From NCBI RefSeq assembly GCF_024730785.1, contig NZ_CP102830.1:434001-498000 (forward strand): DNA of 64,000 nt, written 5' to 3'. Made by a program: the position numbers and the translations under genes. The notes beneath the pieces were generated by a model. That model was not told the DNA's origin, did no database searches, and saw only the letters and a program-made list of their open reading frames with translations. This document shows positions 8,362-17,982 of this stretch, piece after piece. Source of the stretch: Pseudomonas sp. LS44. Its GTDB lineage: Bacteria; Pseudomonadota; Gammaproteobacteria; Pseudomonadales; Pseudomonadaceae. Positions within the stretch are counted from its first letter, which is position 1; each line of letters begins with the position of its first letter.

Positions 8362-8955
8362 ATGGCCGAACGTACGGCGTCCGTCGAACGCAACACCCTG
8401 GAAACCCAGATCAAGGTTTCGATCAATCTGGATGGCACTGGCAAGGCGCGCTTTGATATCGGCGTGCCGTTTCTCGAGCACATGCTCGACCAGATCGCCC
8501 GTCATGGCCTGATCGACCTCGACATCGAGTGCAAGGGCGATCTGCATATCGACGACCACCACACTGTCGAAGATGTCGGTATCACCCTCGGCCAGGCCTT
8601 CACCAAGGCCATCGGCGACAAGAAGGGCATGACCCGTTACGGCCACTCCTATGTGCCGCTCGACGAGGCGCTGTCGCGCGTGGTGATCGATTTCTCCGGT
8701 CGCCCGGGCCTGCAGATGCATGTGCCGTTCACCCGTGCGGTGGTTGGCGGCTTCGACGTCGACCTGTTCCAGGAATTCTTCCAGGGTTTCGTCAACCACG
8801 CCTTGGTCAGCCTGCACATCGACAACCTGCGTGGGCACAACACCCACCACCAGATCGAGACGGTATTCAAGGCCTTCGGCCGCGCACTGCGCATGGCTGT
8901 CGAGCTGGACCCGCGCATGGCCGGGCAGATGCCGTCGACCAAGGGCTGCCTCTGA
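8362..8955 (+). CDS. hisB: imidazoleglycerol-phosphate dehydratase HisB
   Basis: Sixth step of histidine synthesis: dehydrates imidazole glycerol phosphate to imidazole acetol phosphate. The 197-residue single-domain form lacks the phosphatase domain found in enteric HisB. Metal-binding motifs DDHHTVED (~66-73) and GHNTHHQIE (~160-168) are intact, as is [14 protein letters not shown] near residues 37-50. I start at the ATG at 8362 ([16 protein letters not shown]), the conserved Pseudomonas N-terminus, rather than a GTG 12 bases earlier. The stop overlaps the hisH start by one base (TGATG). Confidence 0.97.
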   Translation: MAERTASVERNTLETQIKVSINLDGTGKARFDIGVPFLEHMLDQIARHGLIDLDIECKGDLHIDDHHTVEDVGITLGQAFTKAIGDKKGMTRYGHSYVPLDEALSRVVIDFSGRPGLQMHVPFTRAVVGGFDVDLFQEFFQGFVNHALVSLHIDNLRGHNTHHQIETVFKAFGRALRMAVELDPRMAGQMPSTKGCL

Positions 8956-9593
8956 TGCAGACGGTGGCCGTCATCGACTATGGCATGGGTAATCTGCACT
9001 CGGTGGCCAAGGCGTTGGAACACGTCGGCGCCGGCCGGGTGCAGATCACCAGCGATGCCGATGTGATTCGCGAGGCCGACCGCGTGGTGTTTCCCGGGGT
9101 CGGCGCGATCCGCGACTGCATGGCCGAGATTCGTCGTCTGGGCTTCGACAGCCTGGTCCGCGAGGTCAGCCAGGACCGTCCGTTCCTCGGCATCTGCGTC
9201 GGCATGCAGGCATTGCTTGAGCGCAGCGAAGAGAACGACGGGGTCGACTGTATCGGTCTGTTCCCGGGTCAGGTGCGCTTCTTCGGCAAGGGCATGGTCG
9301 AAGATGGCGAAGCGCTGAAGGTCCCGCACATGGGCTGGAACGAAGTCGCGCAGAGCCTCGATCACCCGCTCTGGCACAATATTCCGGACCTGGCGCGCTT
9401 CTACTTCGTGCACAGCTATTACATCGAAGCCGGTAATCCACAGCAGGTCGCCGGCCGTGGCCACTACGGCAAGGATTTCGCCGCCGCACTGGCCGAGGGT
9501 TCGCGCTTCGCCGTGCAGTTCCACCCGGAAAAGAGCCATACCCACGGCCTGCAATTGCTGCAGAACTTCGCCGCCTGGGATGGTCGCTGGTGA
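8955..9593 (+). CDS. hisH: imidazole glycerol phosphate synthase, glutaminase subunit HisH
   Basis: Class I glutamine amidotransferase that delivers ammonia to HisF. The 212-residue product begins [17 protein letters not shown]. The nucleophile elbow is FLGICVGMQ with Cys81, and the triad is completed by His190 and Glu192 (FHPEKS). The start overlaps the hisB stop by one base, and the stop overlaps the DUF2164 start by four bases. These overlaps place it firmly inside the his operon. Confidence 0.97.
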   Translation: MQTVAVIDYGMGNLHSVAKALEHVGAGRVQITSDADVIREADRVVFPGVGAIRDCMAEIRRLGFDSLVREVSQDRPFLGICVGMQALLERSEENDGVDCIGLFPGQVRFFGKGMVEDGEALKVPHMGWNEVAQSLDHPLWHNIPDLARFYFVHSYYIEAGNPQQVAGRGHYGKDFAAALAEGSRFAVQFHPEKSHTHGLQLLQNFAAWDGRW

Positions 9594-9847
9594 GCCGCGC
9601 CAAGAAGCCGCCGATCCTGGCGCTGGACGCCGCCCAGGAGCGGGACGCGCTGAACACTCTCAAACGCTTCCTCGAGGAGCGCTTCGAGCTACAGCTGGGC
9701 TCCTTCGAGGTGCAGGAAGTGCTCGACCTGTTCACCCGCGAACTGGCACCGCATTTTTATAACAAGGCGATTGCCGATGTGCAGGCGCACCTGACCGACA
9801 GGTTCCAGAGCATCGAAAGCGACTTGTGGGCGCTCGAGAAGAGTTGA
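9590..9847 (+). CDS. DUF2164 domain-containing protein
   Basis: An 85-residue cytosolic protein matching the DUF2164 pattern: an N-terminal helix [19 protein letters not shown], then [20 protein letters not shown], with the conserved YNK-D motif around residues 57-63. Function is unknown. It starts with GTG overlapping the hisH stop (GTGA) and ends 40 bases before hisA, so it is co-transcribed with the his genes. A link to histidine metabolism is suggested by context only. Confidence 0.85.
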   Translation: MSRAKKPPILALDAAQERDALNTLKRFLEERFELQLGSFEVQEVLDLFTRELAPHFYNKAIADVQAHLTDRFQSIESDLWALEKS

Positions 9848-9887
9848 CCCGTCCTAACCGAACTCAAGACTCAAGCAGGTTTCCGCG

Positions 9888-10625
9888 ATGCTGATTATCC
9901 CCGCTATCGATCTCAAGGACGGCGCCTGCGTGCGTCTGCGCCAGGGCCGCATGGACGATTCCACGGTGTTCTCCGATGACCCGGTGAGCATGGCCGCCAA
10001 GTGGGTGGACGGCGGTTGCCGGCGCCTGCACCTGGTCGACCTGAACGGCGCCTTCGAGGGTCAGCCGGTCAACGGTGAAGTGGTCACCGCCATCGCCAAG
10101 CGCTACCCGCAGCTGCCGATCCAGATCGGCGGCGGCATCCGCTCGCTGGAAACCATCGAGCACTACGTCAAGGCCGGGGTCAGCTACGTGATCATCGGCA
10201 CCAAGGCGGTCAAACAGCCGGAGTTCGTGGCCGAGGCGTGCAAGGCCTTCCCCGGCAAGGTGATTGTCGGTCTGGATGCCAAAGACGGTTTCGTCGCCAC
10301 CGACGGCTGGGCGGAAATCAGCACGGTGCAGGTCATCGACCTGGCCAAGCGTTTCGAGGCTGACGGCGTTTCCGCGATCGTCTACACCGACATCGCCAAG
10401 GACGGCATGATGCAGGGCTGCAACGTGCCTTTCACCGCCGCGCTGGCCAATGCCACGAAGATCCCGGTGATCGCCTCCGGCGGCATCCACAATCTTGGCG
10501 ACATCCAGGCCCTGCTGGACGCCAAGGCCCCGGGCATCATCGGCGCGATCACCGGCCGAGCGATCTATGAAGGCACCCTGGATGTGGCCGAAGCGCAGGC
10601 GCTGTGCGATAGCTTCGCGAAGTAA
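9888..10625 (+). CDS. hisA: ProFAR isomerase HisA
   Basis: Phosphoribosylformimino-5-aminoimidazole carboxamide ribotide isomerase, a (beta/alpha)8 barrel of 245 residues. Catalytic Asp8 (IPAIDLKDG) and Asp130 (VGLDAKDG) are present, with the phosphate-binding loops IGGGIRS and ASGGIHN. It is a paralogue of hisF further downstream. Ninety bases, largely a palindromic repeat, separate it from hisF. Confidence 0.97.
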   Translation: MLIIPAIDLKDGACVRLRQGRMDDSTVFSDDPVSMAAKWVDGGCRRLHLVDLNGAFEGQPVNGEVVTAIAKRYPQLPIQIGGGIRSLETIEHYVKAGVSYVIIGTKAVKQPEFVAEACKAFPGKVIVGLDAKDGFVATDGWAEISTVQVIDLAKRFEADGVSAIVYTDIAKDGMMQGCNVPFTAALANATKIPVIASGGIHNLGDIQALLDAKAPGIIGAITGRAIYEGTLDVAEAQALCDSFAK

Positions 10626-10627
10626 CC

Positions 10628-10702
10628 GGTAGGGCGTACTCGCCGCAGGCAGTACGCCGTCGCCCATCGGCGGACTGTCGCTGCGCGCCGAGTCCGTCCT
10701 AC
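10628..10702. repeat. palindromic intergenic repeat between hisA and hisF
   Basis: The ends GTAGGGCG and CGTCCTAC pair, and internal segments (GGCGTACT/AGTACGCC and GGCGGACT/AGTCCG) form further hairpins. This is typical of REP-type elements in Pseudomonas intergenic DNA. It separates hisA and hisF inside the operon and could affect mRNA stability. Confidence 0.6.
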
Positions 10703-10715
10703 GAGAGCACTGAAT

Positions 10716-11486
10716 ATGGCACTGGCAAAACGCATCATCCCCTGCCTCGACGTCGATAACGGTCGCGTGGTCAAGGGCGTCCAATTCGAGAACATCCGCG
10801 ATGCCGGCGATCCGGTGGAAATCGCCCGTCGCTACGATGAGCAGGGTGCCGACGAGATCACCTTCCTCGACATCACCGCCAGCGTCGACGGCCGCGACAC
10901 CACGTTGCACACCGTCGAGCGCATGGCCAGTCAGGTGTTCATTCCGCTCACCGTGGGTGGCGGCGTGCGCACCGTGCAGGACATTCGCAACCTGCTGAAC
11001 GCCGGCGCCGACAAGGTGTCGATCAACACCGCGGCGGTGTTCACCCCGGAGTTTGTCGGTGAAGCGGCCGATCGGTTCGGCTCGCAGTGCATCGTCGTCG
11101 CCATCGACGCGAAGATGGTTTCCAAGCCCGGCGAGACGCCGCGCTGGGAAATTTTCACTCACGGCGGACGCAAGCCTACCGGGCTGGATGCGGTGCTCTG
11201 GGCGAAGAAGATGGAAGATCTTGGCGCTGGCGAAATCCTCCTGACCAGCATGGATCAGGACGGCGTGAAGCGCGGCTACGACCTCGGTGTCACCCGCGCG
11301 ATTAGCGAAGCCGTGGGCATTCCGGTGATCGCTTCCGGCGGTGTCGGCAACCTCGAACACCTGGCCGCCGGCATCCTCGAAGGCAAGGCCGCCGCAGTGC
11401 TGGCGGCGAGCATCTTTCACTTCGGCGAGTACACCGTGCCGGAGGCCAAGGCCTATCTGGCCAGTCGCGGGATCGTGGTGCGTTAA
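10716..11486 (+). CDS. hisF: imidazole glycerol phosphate synthase, cyclase subunit HisF
   Basis: Cyclase half of the HisF-HisH complex, producing IGP and AICAR from PRFAR and ammonia. The product is a 256-residue (beta/alpha)8 barrel with catalytic Asp12 ([12 protein letters not shown]) and Asp131 (VAIDAK). Phosphate sites GGGVRT and ASGGVGN are present. It is the last gene of the 8362-11486 his cluster; hisI and hisE lie far away at 48339-49068, the usual split in Pseudomonas. Confidence 0.97.
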   Translation: MALAKRIIPCLDVDNGRVVKGVQFENIRDAGDPVEIARRYDEQGADEITFLDITASVDGRDTTLHTVERMASQVFIPLTVGGGVRTVQDIRNLLNAGADKVSINTAAVFTPEFVGEAADRFGSQCIVVAIDAKMVSKPGETPRWEIFTHGGRKPTGLDAVLWAKKMEDLGAGEILLTSMDQDGVKRGYDLGVTRAISEAVGIPVIASGGVGNLEHLAAGILEGKAAAVLAASIFHFGEYTVPEAKAYLASRGIVVR

Positions 11487-11499
11487 GAGCCTGCTCGAT

Positions 11500-11616
11500 C
11501 TGCTCCCCTCTCCCATTTATGGGAGAGGGGCTGGGGGAGAGGGGGAGTCGGCAGTTTGGTGTTATCGGCCGGCACCGCCCCTCTCCCTAACCCTCTCCCC
11601 AGCGGGGCGAGGGGAT
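11500..11616. repeat. CCCTCTCCC-type palindromic repeat
   Basis: CTCCCCTCTCCC faces GGGAGAGGGG, followed by a second CCCTCTCC cluster and GGGGCGAGGGG. The same family recurs at 38101-38202. It lies downstream of hisF and upstream of the shared terminator. Confidence 0.6.
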
Positions 11617-11660
11617 GAAAATCGGAGTTCGGCACCTCAAGCGCGGGAATCCCAACCTAG

Positions 11661-11696
11661 CCATAAAAAAACCGGACATCTGTCCGGTTTTTTATG
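11661..11696. terminator. bidirectional terminator between hisF and ctpA
   Basis: Perfect 17-base arms (CCATAAAAAACCGGACA and its complement) around a 2-base centre, with a U-run on each strand. It serves the convergent hisF and ctpA transcripts. Confidence 0.85.
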
Positions 11697-11708
11697 GCCG
11701 TTTGGCGA

Positions 11709-13025
11709 TCAGTTGCCGCGCGTGACGTTCAGCCCCTTGAGCAGGTTGAGCGCTTGGCCGAGTTGGTAGTCATCGTCCTGCGGGCGCGGGGTTGTCGCGG
11801 CCTTCTTGCCGGTCGGCTTGTCTGCGCCGCCGTTGCCATTGCCCAGGTGGCCGGCCAGATCGGCTTCCTTGTAGATCTCGCCGTCCTGCTCGCGGGTGAT
11901 CTTGGCGCGGGTGACTTCGACATCCGGGTTGATGCCTTGCGCCTGGATCGAGCGGCCGTTGGGGGTGAAGTACAGTGCCGTGGTGATCTTCAGCGCGCGC
12001 TCGTTGCTCAGCGGCAGCACGGTTTGCACCGAGCCTTTACCGAAGCTGTCGGTGCCCATGAGGATCGCGCGTTTGTGGTCCTGCAGGGCGCCGGCGACGA
12101 TCTCCGAAGCCGAGGCGCTGCCGCCGTTGATCAATACCACCAGCGGCACACCTTCGCTGGCGTCGGCTGGATCGGCGGAGAAGCGCAGCTCGGAGTTGGC
12201 GATGCGGCCTTTGGTGTAGACAATTAGACCCTTCTTGAGGAAGTGGTCGGCGACTTCCACCGCGGCCTGCAGCACGCCGCCGGGGTTGTTGCGCAGGTCG
12301 AGGACCAGGCCCTGCAGGCGCTTGCCGCCATTGTCCTTCTTCAGCTTGGCCAGCGCCTTGCCGACTTCCTCGCCGGTGGCGACCTGGAACTGGGTGATGC
12401 GCAGGTAGCCGTAGCCGTTCTCCAGCAGCTGGCTCTTGACGCTCTTGACCTTGATCACCGCACGGGTCAGTTCCAGGTCGAACGGTTGGCCGCCTTCGCG
12501 AACCAGGGTCAGCTCGATTTTCTGTCCGGGTTTGCCGCGCATCTTGTCGACGGCTTCCATCATCGACAGACCCTTGGTCGGTTGACCGTCGATCTTGATG
12601 ATCAGGTCGCCGGGCTGGATGCCGGCCTTGGACGCCGGGGTATCGTCGATCGGCGAGACGACTTTGACGAAGCCGTCTTCGATGCCGACCTCGATGCCCA
12701 GGCCGCCGAATTCACCGCTGGTGCTTTCCTGCAACTCCTGGAAATCTTCCGGGCCGAGATAGGCGGAGTGCGGATCGAGGTTGCTGAGCATGCCCTTGAT
12801 GGCGTTTTCCAGCAGGGTCTTGTCGTCCACTGGCTCGACATAGGCGGCCTTGATGCGGTCGAGAACCTCGGCAAAGGTCCGCAGCTCATCCAATGGCAGC
12901 GGCGCTTGGTCCTTGGCGACAGGGCTGGCGACGGGCGTGGCGGGCTGGGCGGCCTGCAGCAGCGGCGCACCGAGCATGAACGCGAACGCCATGGCCAGGG
13001 AGGTGAGGCGGGACGAGTGCGGCAT
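11709..13025 (-). CDS. ctpA: carboxyl-terminal processing protease CtpA
   Basis: Periplasmic S41A serine protease of 438 residues. A signal peptide covers about residues 1-25 (AMAFAFMLGAPLLQAA). A PDZ domain (GGLGIEVGIEDGFVKVVS, ~107-190) precedes the protease core, with the Ser305/Lys330 dyad in GGSASASEI and SFGKGSVQ. The C-terminal tail is Gly/Lys/Pro-rich. I chose the ATG at 13025, preceded by AGGAGT and followed by the signal peptide, over a long upstream extension. In P. aeruginosa CtpA degrades peptidoglycan hydrolases; the envC-like gene 47 bases upstream fits that cell-wall context. Confidence 0.95.
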   Translation of the reverse strand: MPHSSRLTSLAMAFAFMLGAPLLQAAQPATPVASPVAKDQAPLPLDELRTFAEVLDRIKAAYVEPVDDKTLLENAIKGMLSNLDPHSAYLGPEDFQELQESTSGEFGGLGIEVGIEDGFVKVVSPIDDTPASKAGIQPGDLIIKIDGQPTKGLSMMEAVDKMRGKPGQKIELTLVREGGQPFDLELTRAVIKVKSVKSQLLENGYGYLRITQFQVATGEEVGKALAKLKKDNGGKRLQGLVLDLRNNPGGVLQAAVEVADHFLKKGLIVYTKGRIANSELRFSADPADASEGVPLVVLINGGSASASEIVAGALQDHKRAILMGTDSFGKGSVQTVLPLSNERALKITTALYFTPNGRSIQAQGINPDVEVTRAKITREQDGEIYKEADLAGHLGNGNGGADKPTGKKAATTPRPQDDDYQLGQALNLLKGLNVTRGN

Positions 13026-13072
13026 GTTGGACTGACTCCTAGAAATTGTGGCGCTACTGATACGCGGGCTTC

Positions 13073-14338
13073 CTAGCCTTGTGCGCGGCACCACTGGGCA
13101 GGATCGCTCGGGCGACCCTGCTGACGAATCGCAAAATACAGCGCCGGGGTGGCTTGGCCGCCGCTGGTACCGACGGTCGCAATGGCTTCGCCGGCTTTGA
13201 CGACGTCGCCGGCATCTTTCAACAGGCTCTGGTTGTGACCATAGAGGCTCAGGTAGCCGTTGCCATGATCCAGAATGACCAGAAGCCCAGCACCACGCAA
13301 CCAGTCGGCGAACACTACGCGGCCGCCATGCACGGCATGCACTTGGCTGCCGGCGCTGGCGCCGATTAATACGCCGTCCCATTTGCTCCGAGCGTCATCG
13401 CCGCGCGGGGTTCCATATCGCGCAACCAGACGTCCATTGATTGGCCACGGTAATTTGCCGCGCGCCTGGCCAAAGGGGCCGCCGTAGTTGGCGCCAGTGC
13501 TGGAAACCAACGGCCCGCTGACGCTGGCCGGCTTGCCGCTGCGGGTCGGCTGGCTGGCGGCTAGGCGCTGTTGTTCCGCCTCGCGTAAGCGGGCGGCTTC
13601 GGCGGCCTTGGCTTCGCGTTCCTGGCGGGCCAGGGTTTCTTCGATGGTTTTCAGCACGCGGCCGAACTGTGCCTGATCCTGTTCGCGAGACTTGAGCTTC
13701 TGACCGCGCTCCCGCGCCTGCTGGCCAAGTTTGGCGAGGGCCAGCTGACGTTGCTTGCGGACTTGCGCTAGCGCGTCGCGGCGGCCATCCAGGGCGGCTT
13801 TCTGTTCGCTCAGGCGGCTTTGCTGGGTGCCGATGTCCTGCTCGATATTGGCCAGCTGGCGCAGCGTTTCGTTGAACGTTTGCAGCTGCTCTAGGCGCGC
13901 CTGGCCGAGATATTCGTAGTAGGTGAGGGTGCGCGAGAATTTTTCTGGCTGCTGCTGGTTGAGCAGCAGGCGCAGCGGCTCCTGATTGCCGGCCTGATAG
14001 GCGGCGCGCGCCTGGATGCCGATCAGGCGTTGCTGTTCAAGGCGCGCCTCGTCGAGTTTTTTTTTCTCGCTATCCAGGCGCTGCAGTTCGGACTCGCCGT
14101 CCTTGAGCTCTTCCTGCAGCGATTTGACCTGTTTTTCCAGGCCGCCCATCTCGGTTTCCGTCTGCCGCAGCTGTTTCTGCACGCCGGACTTTTCCTGCTC
14201 GATCTGTTTGAGCAGCTTTTTCAGTTCATCGACGTCTTTGCGTGCCGCTTCCAGCTGCTGCTGGGTTTCCGCACGCTGGTCGGCCATCACAGGGCTGAGC
14301 AGGCAAAGGCAAAGAAAGGCAAGCAGGGCGCGAGACAT
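13073..14338 (-). CDS. envC: EnvC-like murein hydrolase activator (degenerate LytM domain)
   Basis: Periplasmic activator of cell-division amidases, 421 residues. It has a signal peptide (~1-19, LLAFLCLCLLSPVMA), a long coiled coil (~25-260, rich in Gln, Glu and Lys) and a LytM/M23 domain at the C-terminus. The metal ligands are lost: the usual G-H-x-G-x-D is KWDGVLIGA here, as in EnvC-type activators that regulate amidases rather than cut murein. The start at 14338 follows directly into the signal peptide. It is upstream of and co-directional with ctpA. Confidence 0.9.
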   Translation of the reverse strand: MSRALLAFLCLCLLSPVMADQRAETQQQLEAARKDVDELKKLLKQIEQEKSGVQKQLRQTETEMGGLEKQVKSLQEELKDGESELQRLDSEKKKLDEARLEQQRLIGIQARAAYQAGNQEPLRLLLNQQQPEKFSRTLTYYEYLGQARLEQLQTFNETLRQLANIEQDIGTQQSRLSEQKAALDGRRDALAQVRKQRQLALAKLGQQARERGQKLKSREQDQAQFGRVLKTIEETLARQEREAKAAEAARLREAEQQRLAASQPTRSGKPASVSGPLVSSTGANYGGPFGQARGKLPWPINGRLVARYGTPRGDDARSKWDGVLIGASAGSQVHAVHGGRVVFADWLRGAGLLVILDHGNGYLSLYGHNQSLLKDAGDVVKAGEAIATVGTSGGQATPALYFAIRQQGRPSDPAQWCRAQG

Positions 14339-14472
14339 GGGGTGAGTGACACCGAGGGGAGGGGAGGACCGGCTTAGTATGCCCGCCGCGCGAGGCAAAA
14401 AAAACGTCCACGCCGCGGATAGCGTGGTCTGGATGCGAATAAGCGATCGGGCGCCGATTAGCGGTGTCTAAA

Positions 14473-14504
14473 ACAACAACCCCGGTTTTCGCCGGGGTTG
14501 TTGT
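14473..14504 (-). terminator. rho-independent terminator after gpmI
   Basis: ACAACAACCCCGG / CCGGGGTTGTTGT arms with a short TTTTCG loop lie eight bases downstream of the gpmI stop. The same hairpin is bordered by A/T-rich ends. Confidence 0.75.
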
Positions 14505-14511
14505 GGAGCGC

Positions 14512-16047
14512 TTAGGCCAGCTCGATGATGCTGGTGCCGGTCATTTCCACCGGCTTTTCCAGGCCCATCAGGGTCAGCATGGTCGGTGCCACATCGGCCA
14601 GCACGCCGCCCTCACGCAGGAGCACCGCGCGCTTGCCGATATAGATGAAGGGCACCGGCTCGCAGGTGTGGGCGGTATGCGCCTGACCGGTGCACTCGTC
14701 TTCCATCTGCTCGACGTTGCCGTGGTCGGCGGTGATCAGCGCTTCGCCACCGACCTTGTCCAGCGCGGCGACGATGCGCCCGACGCAGCCATCCAGGCAT
14801 TCCACCGCCGCGACGGCGGCGGCGAACACGCCGGTATGGCCGACCATATCGCCGTTGGCGTAGTTGACGATGATCACGTCGTAACGCTGTTGTTCGATGG
14901 CTTCGACGATGCGATCGGTGACTTCCGGCGCGCTCATTTCCGGCTGGAGGTCGTAGGTGGCGACGTTTGGCGACGGGATGAGGATGCGTTCTTCGCCCAC
15001 GAACGGCTCTTCACGGCCGCCGGAGAAGAAGAAGGTGACGTGCGCATATTTCTCGGTTTCGGCGATGCGCAGTTGGGTCTTGCCGCATTTTTCCAGGTAT
15101 TCGCCGAGCACGTTGTTCAGGCTGGACGGCGCGAAAGCGCTGGGCGCCTGGATGCTCGCGGCATACTGGGTGAGCATGATGTAGCCGGCCAACTGCGGTT
15201 GGCGGGCGCGGGCGAACTCCTGGAAATCCGGCTCGACGAAGGCGCGGGTCAACTCGCGGGCGCGGTCGGCGCGGAAGTTCATGAACACCACGGCGTCGCC
15301 GTCCTCCACCGATGCGGCGGCGCCGATGCGCGTGGCTTTGACGAATTCATCGCTCTCGCCACGTTCGTAAGCCGCTTGCAGACCCTCGAGCGCAGTGGCG
15401 GCGGCGAACTCGGCCTGGCTGTCGACGATCAGGTTGTAGGCCTGGGCAACGCGGTCCCAGCGGTTGTCGCGATCCATCGCGAAATAGCGGCCGATGATCG
15501 TCGCGATACGGCCTTTACCGAGATCGGCGAAGGTCGCATCGAGCAGCTCCAGCGACGGCTTGGCGCTCTTCGGCGGGGTGTCGCGGCCATCGAGGAAGGC
15601 GTGTAGGTAGATCTTCTCGGCACCACGCTGGGCGGCCAGCTCGGCCATCGCCACGAGATGGTCCTGATGGCTATGCACGCCGCCGTCGGACAGCAAGCCG
15701 AGAATATGTACGGCCTTGCCGGCGGCTACGGCCTGGTCGACCGCACCGGTGATGGTCGGATTGTGGAAGAACTCGCCATCGCGGATCGCCTTGGTCACCC
15801 GGGTGAAGTCCTGGTACACCACGCGCCCGGCACCGAGGTTCATGTGGCCGACCTCGGAGTTACCCATCTGCCCGTCCGGCAGGCCGACATCCATGCCGCT
15901 GCCGGAGATCAGGCTGTGCGGTTGGGTGGCGCGCAAACGGTCGTAAACCGGGGTGCGGGCGGCGTGGATGGCGTTGTATTCGGGGCTGTCGCTGTGACCG
16001 AAGCCGTCGAGGATGATCAGAACCAGCGGTTTTGGCGTTGCAGTCAT
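14512..16047 (-). CDS. gpmI: 2,3-bisphosphoglycerate-independent phosphoglycerate mutase
   Basis: Glycolysis/gluconeogenesis enzyme interconverting 3- and 2-phosphoglycerate, 511 residues. It is an alkaline-phosphatase-superfamily protein with metal site Asp14 (LIILDGFG), phosphoserine Ser64 ([15 protein letters not shown]) and C-terminal metal-binding ADHGNVEQM. The ATG at 16047 begins the conserved [17 protein letters not shown]; an 18-residue upstream extension is not conserved-looking. It is divergent from the rhodanese gene with 142 bases between. Confidence 0.97.
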   Translation of the reverse strand: MTATPKPLVLIILDGFGHSDSPEYNAIHAARTPVYDRLRATQPHSLISGSGMDVGLPDGQMGNSEVGHMNLGAGRVVYQDFTRVTKAIRDGEFFHNPTITGAVDQAVAAGKAVHILGLLSDGGVHSHQDHLVAMAELAAQRGAEKIYLHAFLDGRDTPPKSAKPSLELLDATFADLGKGRIATIIGRYFAMDRDNRWDRVAQAYNLIVDSQAEFAAATALEGLQAAYERGESDEFVKATRIGAAASVEDGDAVVFMNFRADRARELTRAFVEPDFQEFARARQPQLAGYIMLTQYAASIQAPSAFAPSSLNNVLGEYLEKCGKTQLRIAETEKYAHVTFFFSGGREEPFVGEERILIPSPNVATYDLQPEMSAPEVTDRIVEAIEQQRYDVIIVNYANGDMVGHTGVFAAAVAAVECLDGCVGRIVAALDKVGGEALITADHGNVEQMEDECTGQAHTAHTCEPVPFIYIGKRAVLLREGGVLADVAPTMLTLMGLEKPVEMTGTSIIELA

Positions 16048-16130
16048 GAGGTCGACTCGTTGCGCTAGGGGTGCGAAAAAAGACCGGCATTTTAAAGCCA
16101 AGTTCGCGTGGCGTCACCGCTGGACGGGGT

Positions 16131-16158
16131 TTGGCCGACCTTTGGGCGTGTGTATACT
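16131..16158 (+). promoter_or_regulatory. putative sigma-70 promoter for rhodanese-grxC-secB
   Basis: TTGGCC and TATACT are separated by 16 bases; the -10 box ends 31 bases before the rhodanese-like start. The position fits a promoter for the three-gene plus-strand cluster. Confidence 0.5.
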
Positions 16159-16189
16159 GGCCGCCATTTTACGGTTGTGGAACCACGCG

Positions 16190-16603
16190 ATGCTTGCCCA
16201 CCTGATTGAATTTATCTCTAACCACTATGTACTGAGCGCAATCTTCGTTGTGTTGCTGGCGCTGCTGGCCTACACCGAACTGAGCAAAGGCGGTAAAAGC
16301 CTGAGCAGTCGCGAGCTGACCGCCTTGGTCAACAGCGAAAACGGTGTGGTACTCGACATCCGCAACAGCAAGGATTTCGCCAGCGGGCATATCGTCGGGG
16401 CGCTGAACATCCCCTTCGACAAAGTTGCTACGCGGATCAGCGAGCTGGAGAAGTACAAGGCCAAGACCTTGGTCGTCGTCGACGCGATGGGCCAGCACGC
16501 CGGCACCGTTTGCCGCGATCTGAAGGCCGCTGGCTTCAACGCCGCCAAGTTGGGTGGCGGGATCGGCAGCTGGCGCGGCGACAATCTGCCGCTGGTGAAG
16601 TAA
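16190..16603 (+). CDS. membrane-anchored rhodanese-like protein (YibN type), no active-site Cys
   Basis: A 137-residue protein with an N-terminal membrane helix (~14-28, LSAIFVVLLALLAYT) and a single rhodanese fold (~36-135; VVLDIRNSKDFASGHIVGALNIP). The loop where sulfurtransferases carry Cys reads VVDAMGQHAG, with Asp98 in the Cys position; the only cysteine is Cys108. It is therefore probably not a classical sulfurtransferase. It sits directly before grxC (stop and ATG abut) and secB, an order common in gammaproteobacteria. Its role may be redox- or secretion-related, but this is inferred from neighbours. Confidence 0.85.
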   Translation: MLAHLIEFISNHYVLSAIFVVLLALLAYTELSKGGKSLSSRELTALVNSENGVVLDIRNSKDFASGHIVGALNIPFDKVATRISELEKYKAKTLVVVDAMGQHAGTVCRDLKAAGFNAAKLGGGIGSWRGDNLPLVK

Positions 16604-16858
16604 ATGGCCGCGGTCGTCGTCTACTCCAGCGATTGGTGCCCTTACTGCATTCGCGCCAAGCAGCTGCTGGCGAGCAAGGGCGTGACCTTCGAGGAAATCC
16701 GCGTCGATGGCCAGCCGCAAGTGCGCGCCGAGATGACCCGCAAGGCCGGGCGCAGCTCGGTGCCGCAAATCTGGATCGGCAGCACGCATGTCGGCGGCTG
16801 CGACGATCTGTATGCTCTGGAGCGTGCCGGTAAACTGGATGCGCTGCTCAAATCCTGA
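16604..16858 (+). CDS. grxC: glutaredoxin 3 GrxC
   Basis: An 84-residue dithiol glutaredoxin. The active site Cys12-Pro-Tyr-Cys15 (WCPYC), cis-Pro loop SSVPQIWIG and glutathione-binding GGCDDL motif are all present. It reduces disulfides with glutathione in the cytosol. It starts directly after the rhodanese-like stop and is 41 bases before secB. Confidence 0.96.
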   Translation: MAAVVVYSSDWCPYCIRAKQLLASKGVTFEEIRVDGQPQVRAEMTRKAGRSSVPQIWIGSTHVGGCDDLYALERAGKLDALLKS

Positions 16859-16899
16859 ACCGTACGTGTTAATCACCCTATAAGAAGAAGGCTTTTGCT

Positions 16900-17382
16900 A
16901 TGACCGATCAAGTTACCAATGGCGCCGCTCAGGAAGAAAATCCACAGTTTTCGCTGCAGCGCATCTATGTCCGCGACCTGTCCTTCGAAGCGCCGAAAAG
17001 CCCGGAAATCTTCCGCCAGGAGTGGAATCCGAGCGTCGGTCTGGATCTGAACACCCGCCAAAAGGCGCTGGAAGGCGACTTCCATGAAGTGGTGCTGACC
17101 CTGTCGGTTACCGTGAAAACCGGCGAAGAAGTCGCCTTCATCGCTGAAGTGCAGCAGGCCGGGATCTTCCTGATCAAGGGTTTGGACGCCGCGGCGATGA
17201 GCCACACGCTCGGCGCCTTCTGCCCGAACATCCTCTTCCCCTACGCCCGCGAGACGCTGGACAGCCTGGTCACCCGTGGTTCGTTCCCGGCACTGATGCT
17301 GTCGCCGGTGAACTTCGACGCCCTGTACGGCCAGGAACTGGCGCGCATGCAGGCCGCTGGCGAGACTCCGGTTCAGGCCTGA
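16900..17382 (+). CDS. secB: protein-export chaperone SecB
   Basis: Tetrameric cytosolic chaperone that keeps preproteins unfolded and hands them to SecA. The 160-residue product has the family landmarks [38 protein letters not shown] and [10 protein letters not shown]. It follows grxC and ends just before a strong terminator. The Ala/Glu-rich C-tail is normal. Confidence 0.97.
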   Translation: MTDQVTNGAAQEENPQFSLQRIYVRDLSFEAPKSPEIFRQEWNPSVGLDLNTRQKALEGDFHEVVLTLSVTVKTGEEVAFIAEVQQAGIFLIKGLDAAAMSHTLGAFCPNILFPYARETLDSLVTRGSFPALMLSPVNFDALYGQELARMQAAGETPVQA

Positions 17383-17400
17383 TCCGAGCCTGCTCAAGAA

Positions 17401-17436
17401 AACGCCGCTTCTCCTAGGGGGAAGCGGCGTTTTTGC
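17401..17436 (+). terminator. rho-independent terminator after secB
   Basis: AACGCCGCTTC / GAAGCGGCGTT arms flank a short loop and are followed by TTTTT, 18 bases past the secB stop. Confidence 0.88.
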
Positions 17437-17441
17437 ATTCT

Positions 17442-17507
17442 GTAGGAGCGAATTTATTCGCGAGCATCAGACAGGCGCGTAGAGATCGCGAATAAATTCG
17501 CTCCTAC
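17442..17507. repeat. REP-type inverted repeat (GTAGGAGCGAATTTATTCGCGA family)
   Basis: GTAGGAGCGAATTTATTCGCGA faces its complement TCGCGAATAAATTCGCTCCTAC across a ~22-base centre. Close relatives occur at 41302-41360 and 46067-46133. It lies between the secB terminator and the trmL stop, which it abuts. Confidence 0.8.
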
Positions 17508-17508
17508 C

Positions 17509-17982
17509 TCAGCTGGCCAGTCCCGCTCCGGCGAAGCCATGCTGGCGCCAGGCTTCGTAGACGGTCACCGCCACGGTGTTGGACAGGTTCAGGCTGCGGC
17601 AGCCGGGACGCATCGGCAGGCGGATGCGCTGCTCCGGCGGCAGAGCGTTGCGCACTTCCTCCGGCAGGCCGCGACTTTCCGGGCCGAACAGGAAGGCGTC
17701 GCCAGGCTGATACTGCACTTCATGAAAGCCGTGCGAGCCTTTGGTGGTGAAGGCGAACAGGCGCGGTTGGCCGAGACTTTCCAGGCAGCTGGCCAGATCG
17801 GCGTGGCGCTGCAGCGGGGCGTACTCGTGATAGTCCAGTCCGGCGCGGCGCAGGCGCTTGTCGTCCAGCTCGAAGCCAAGTGGCTCGATCAAATGCAGGC
17901 TGCAACCGCTGTTGGCGCACAGCCTGATAATGTTGCCGGTATTCGGTGGAATTTCCGGTTGGAAAAGGATGACGTGAAACAT
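17509..17982 (-). CDS. trmL: tRNA (cytidine(34)-2'-O)-methyltransferase TrmL
   Basis: SPOUT-family methyltransferase for the wobble nucleotide of tRNA-Leu isoacceptors, 157 residues. The knot signature is intact: [23 protein letters not shown] at the N-terminus can be recognised by its [10 protein letters not shown] core, followed by [11 protein letters not shown] and [14 protein letters not shown] at the SAM site. I start at the ATG at 17982; upstream in-frame codons to 18129 lie over the divergent gene and are unlikely. Its start codon overlaps that of the plus-strand gene at 17981. Confidence 0.95.
   Translation of the reverse strand: MFHVILFQPEIPPNTGNIIRLCANSGCSLHLIEPLGFELDDKRLRRAGLDYHEYAPLQRHADLASCLESLGQPRLFAFTTKGSHGFHEVQYQPGDAFLFGPESRGLPEEVRNALPPEQRIRLPMRPGCRSLNLSNTVAVTVYEAWRQHGFAGAGLAS

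Noticed and set aside
9864..11516. 550-codon minus-strand open frame covering hisA and hisF
   Set aside because: Antisense to two certain enzymes; His/Asp/Gly-rich shadow protein with no family features.
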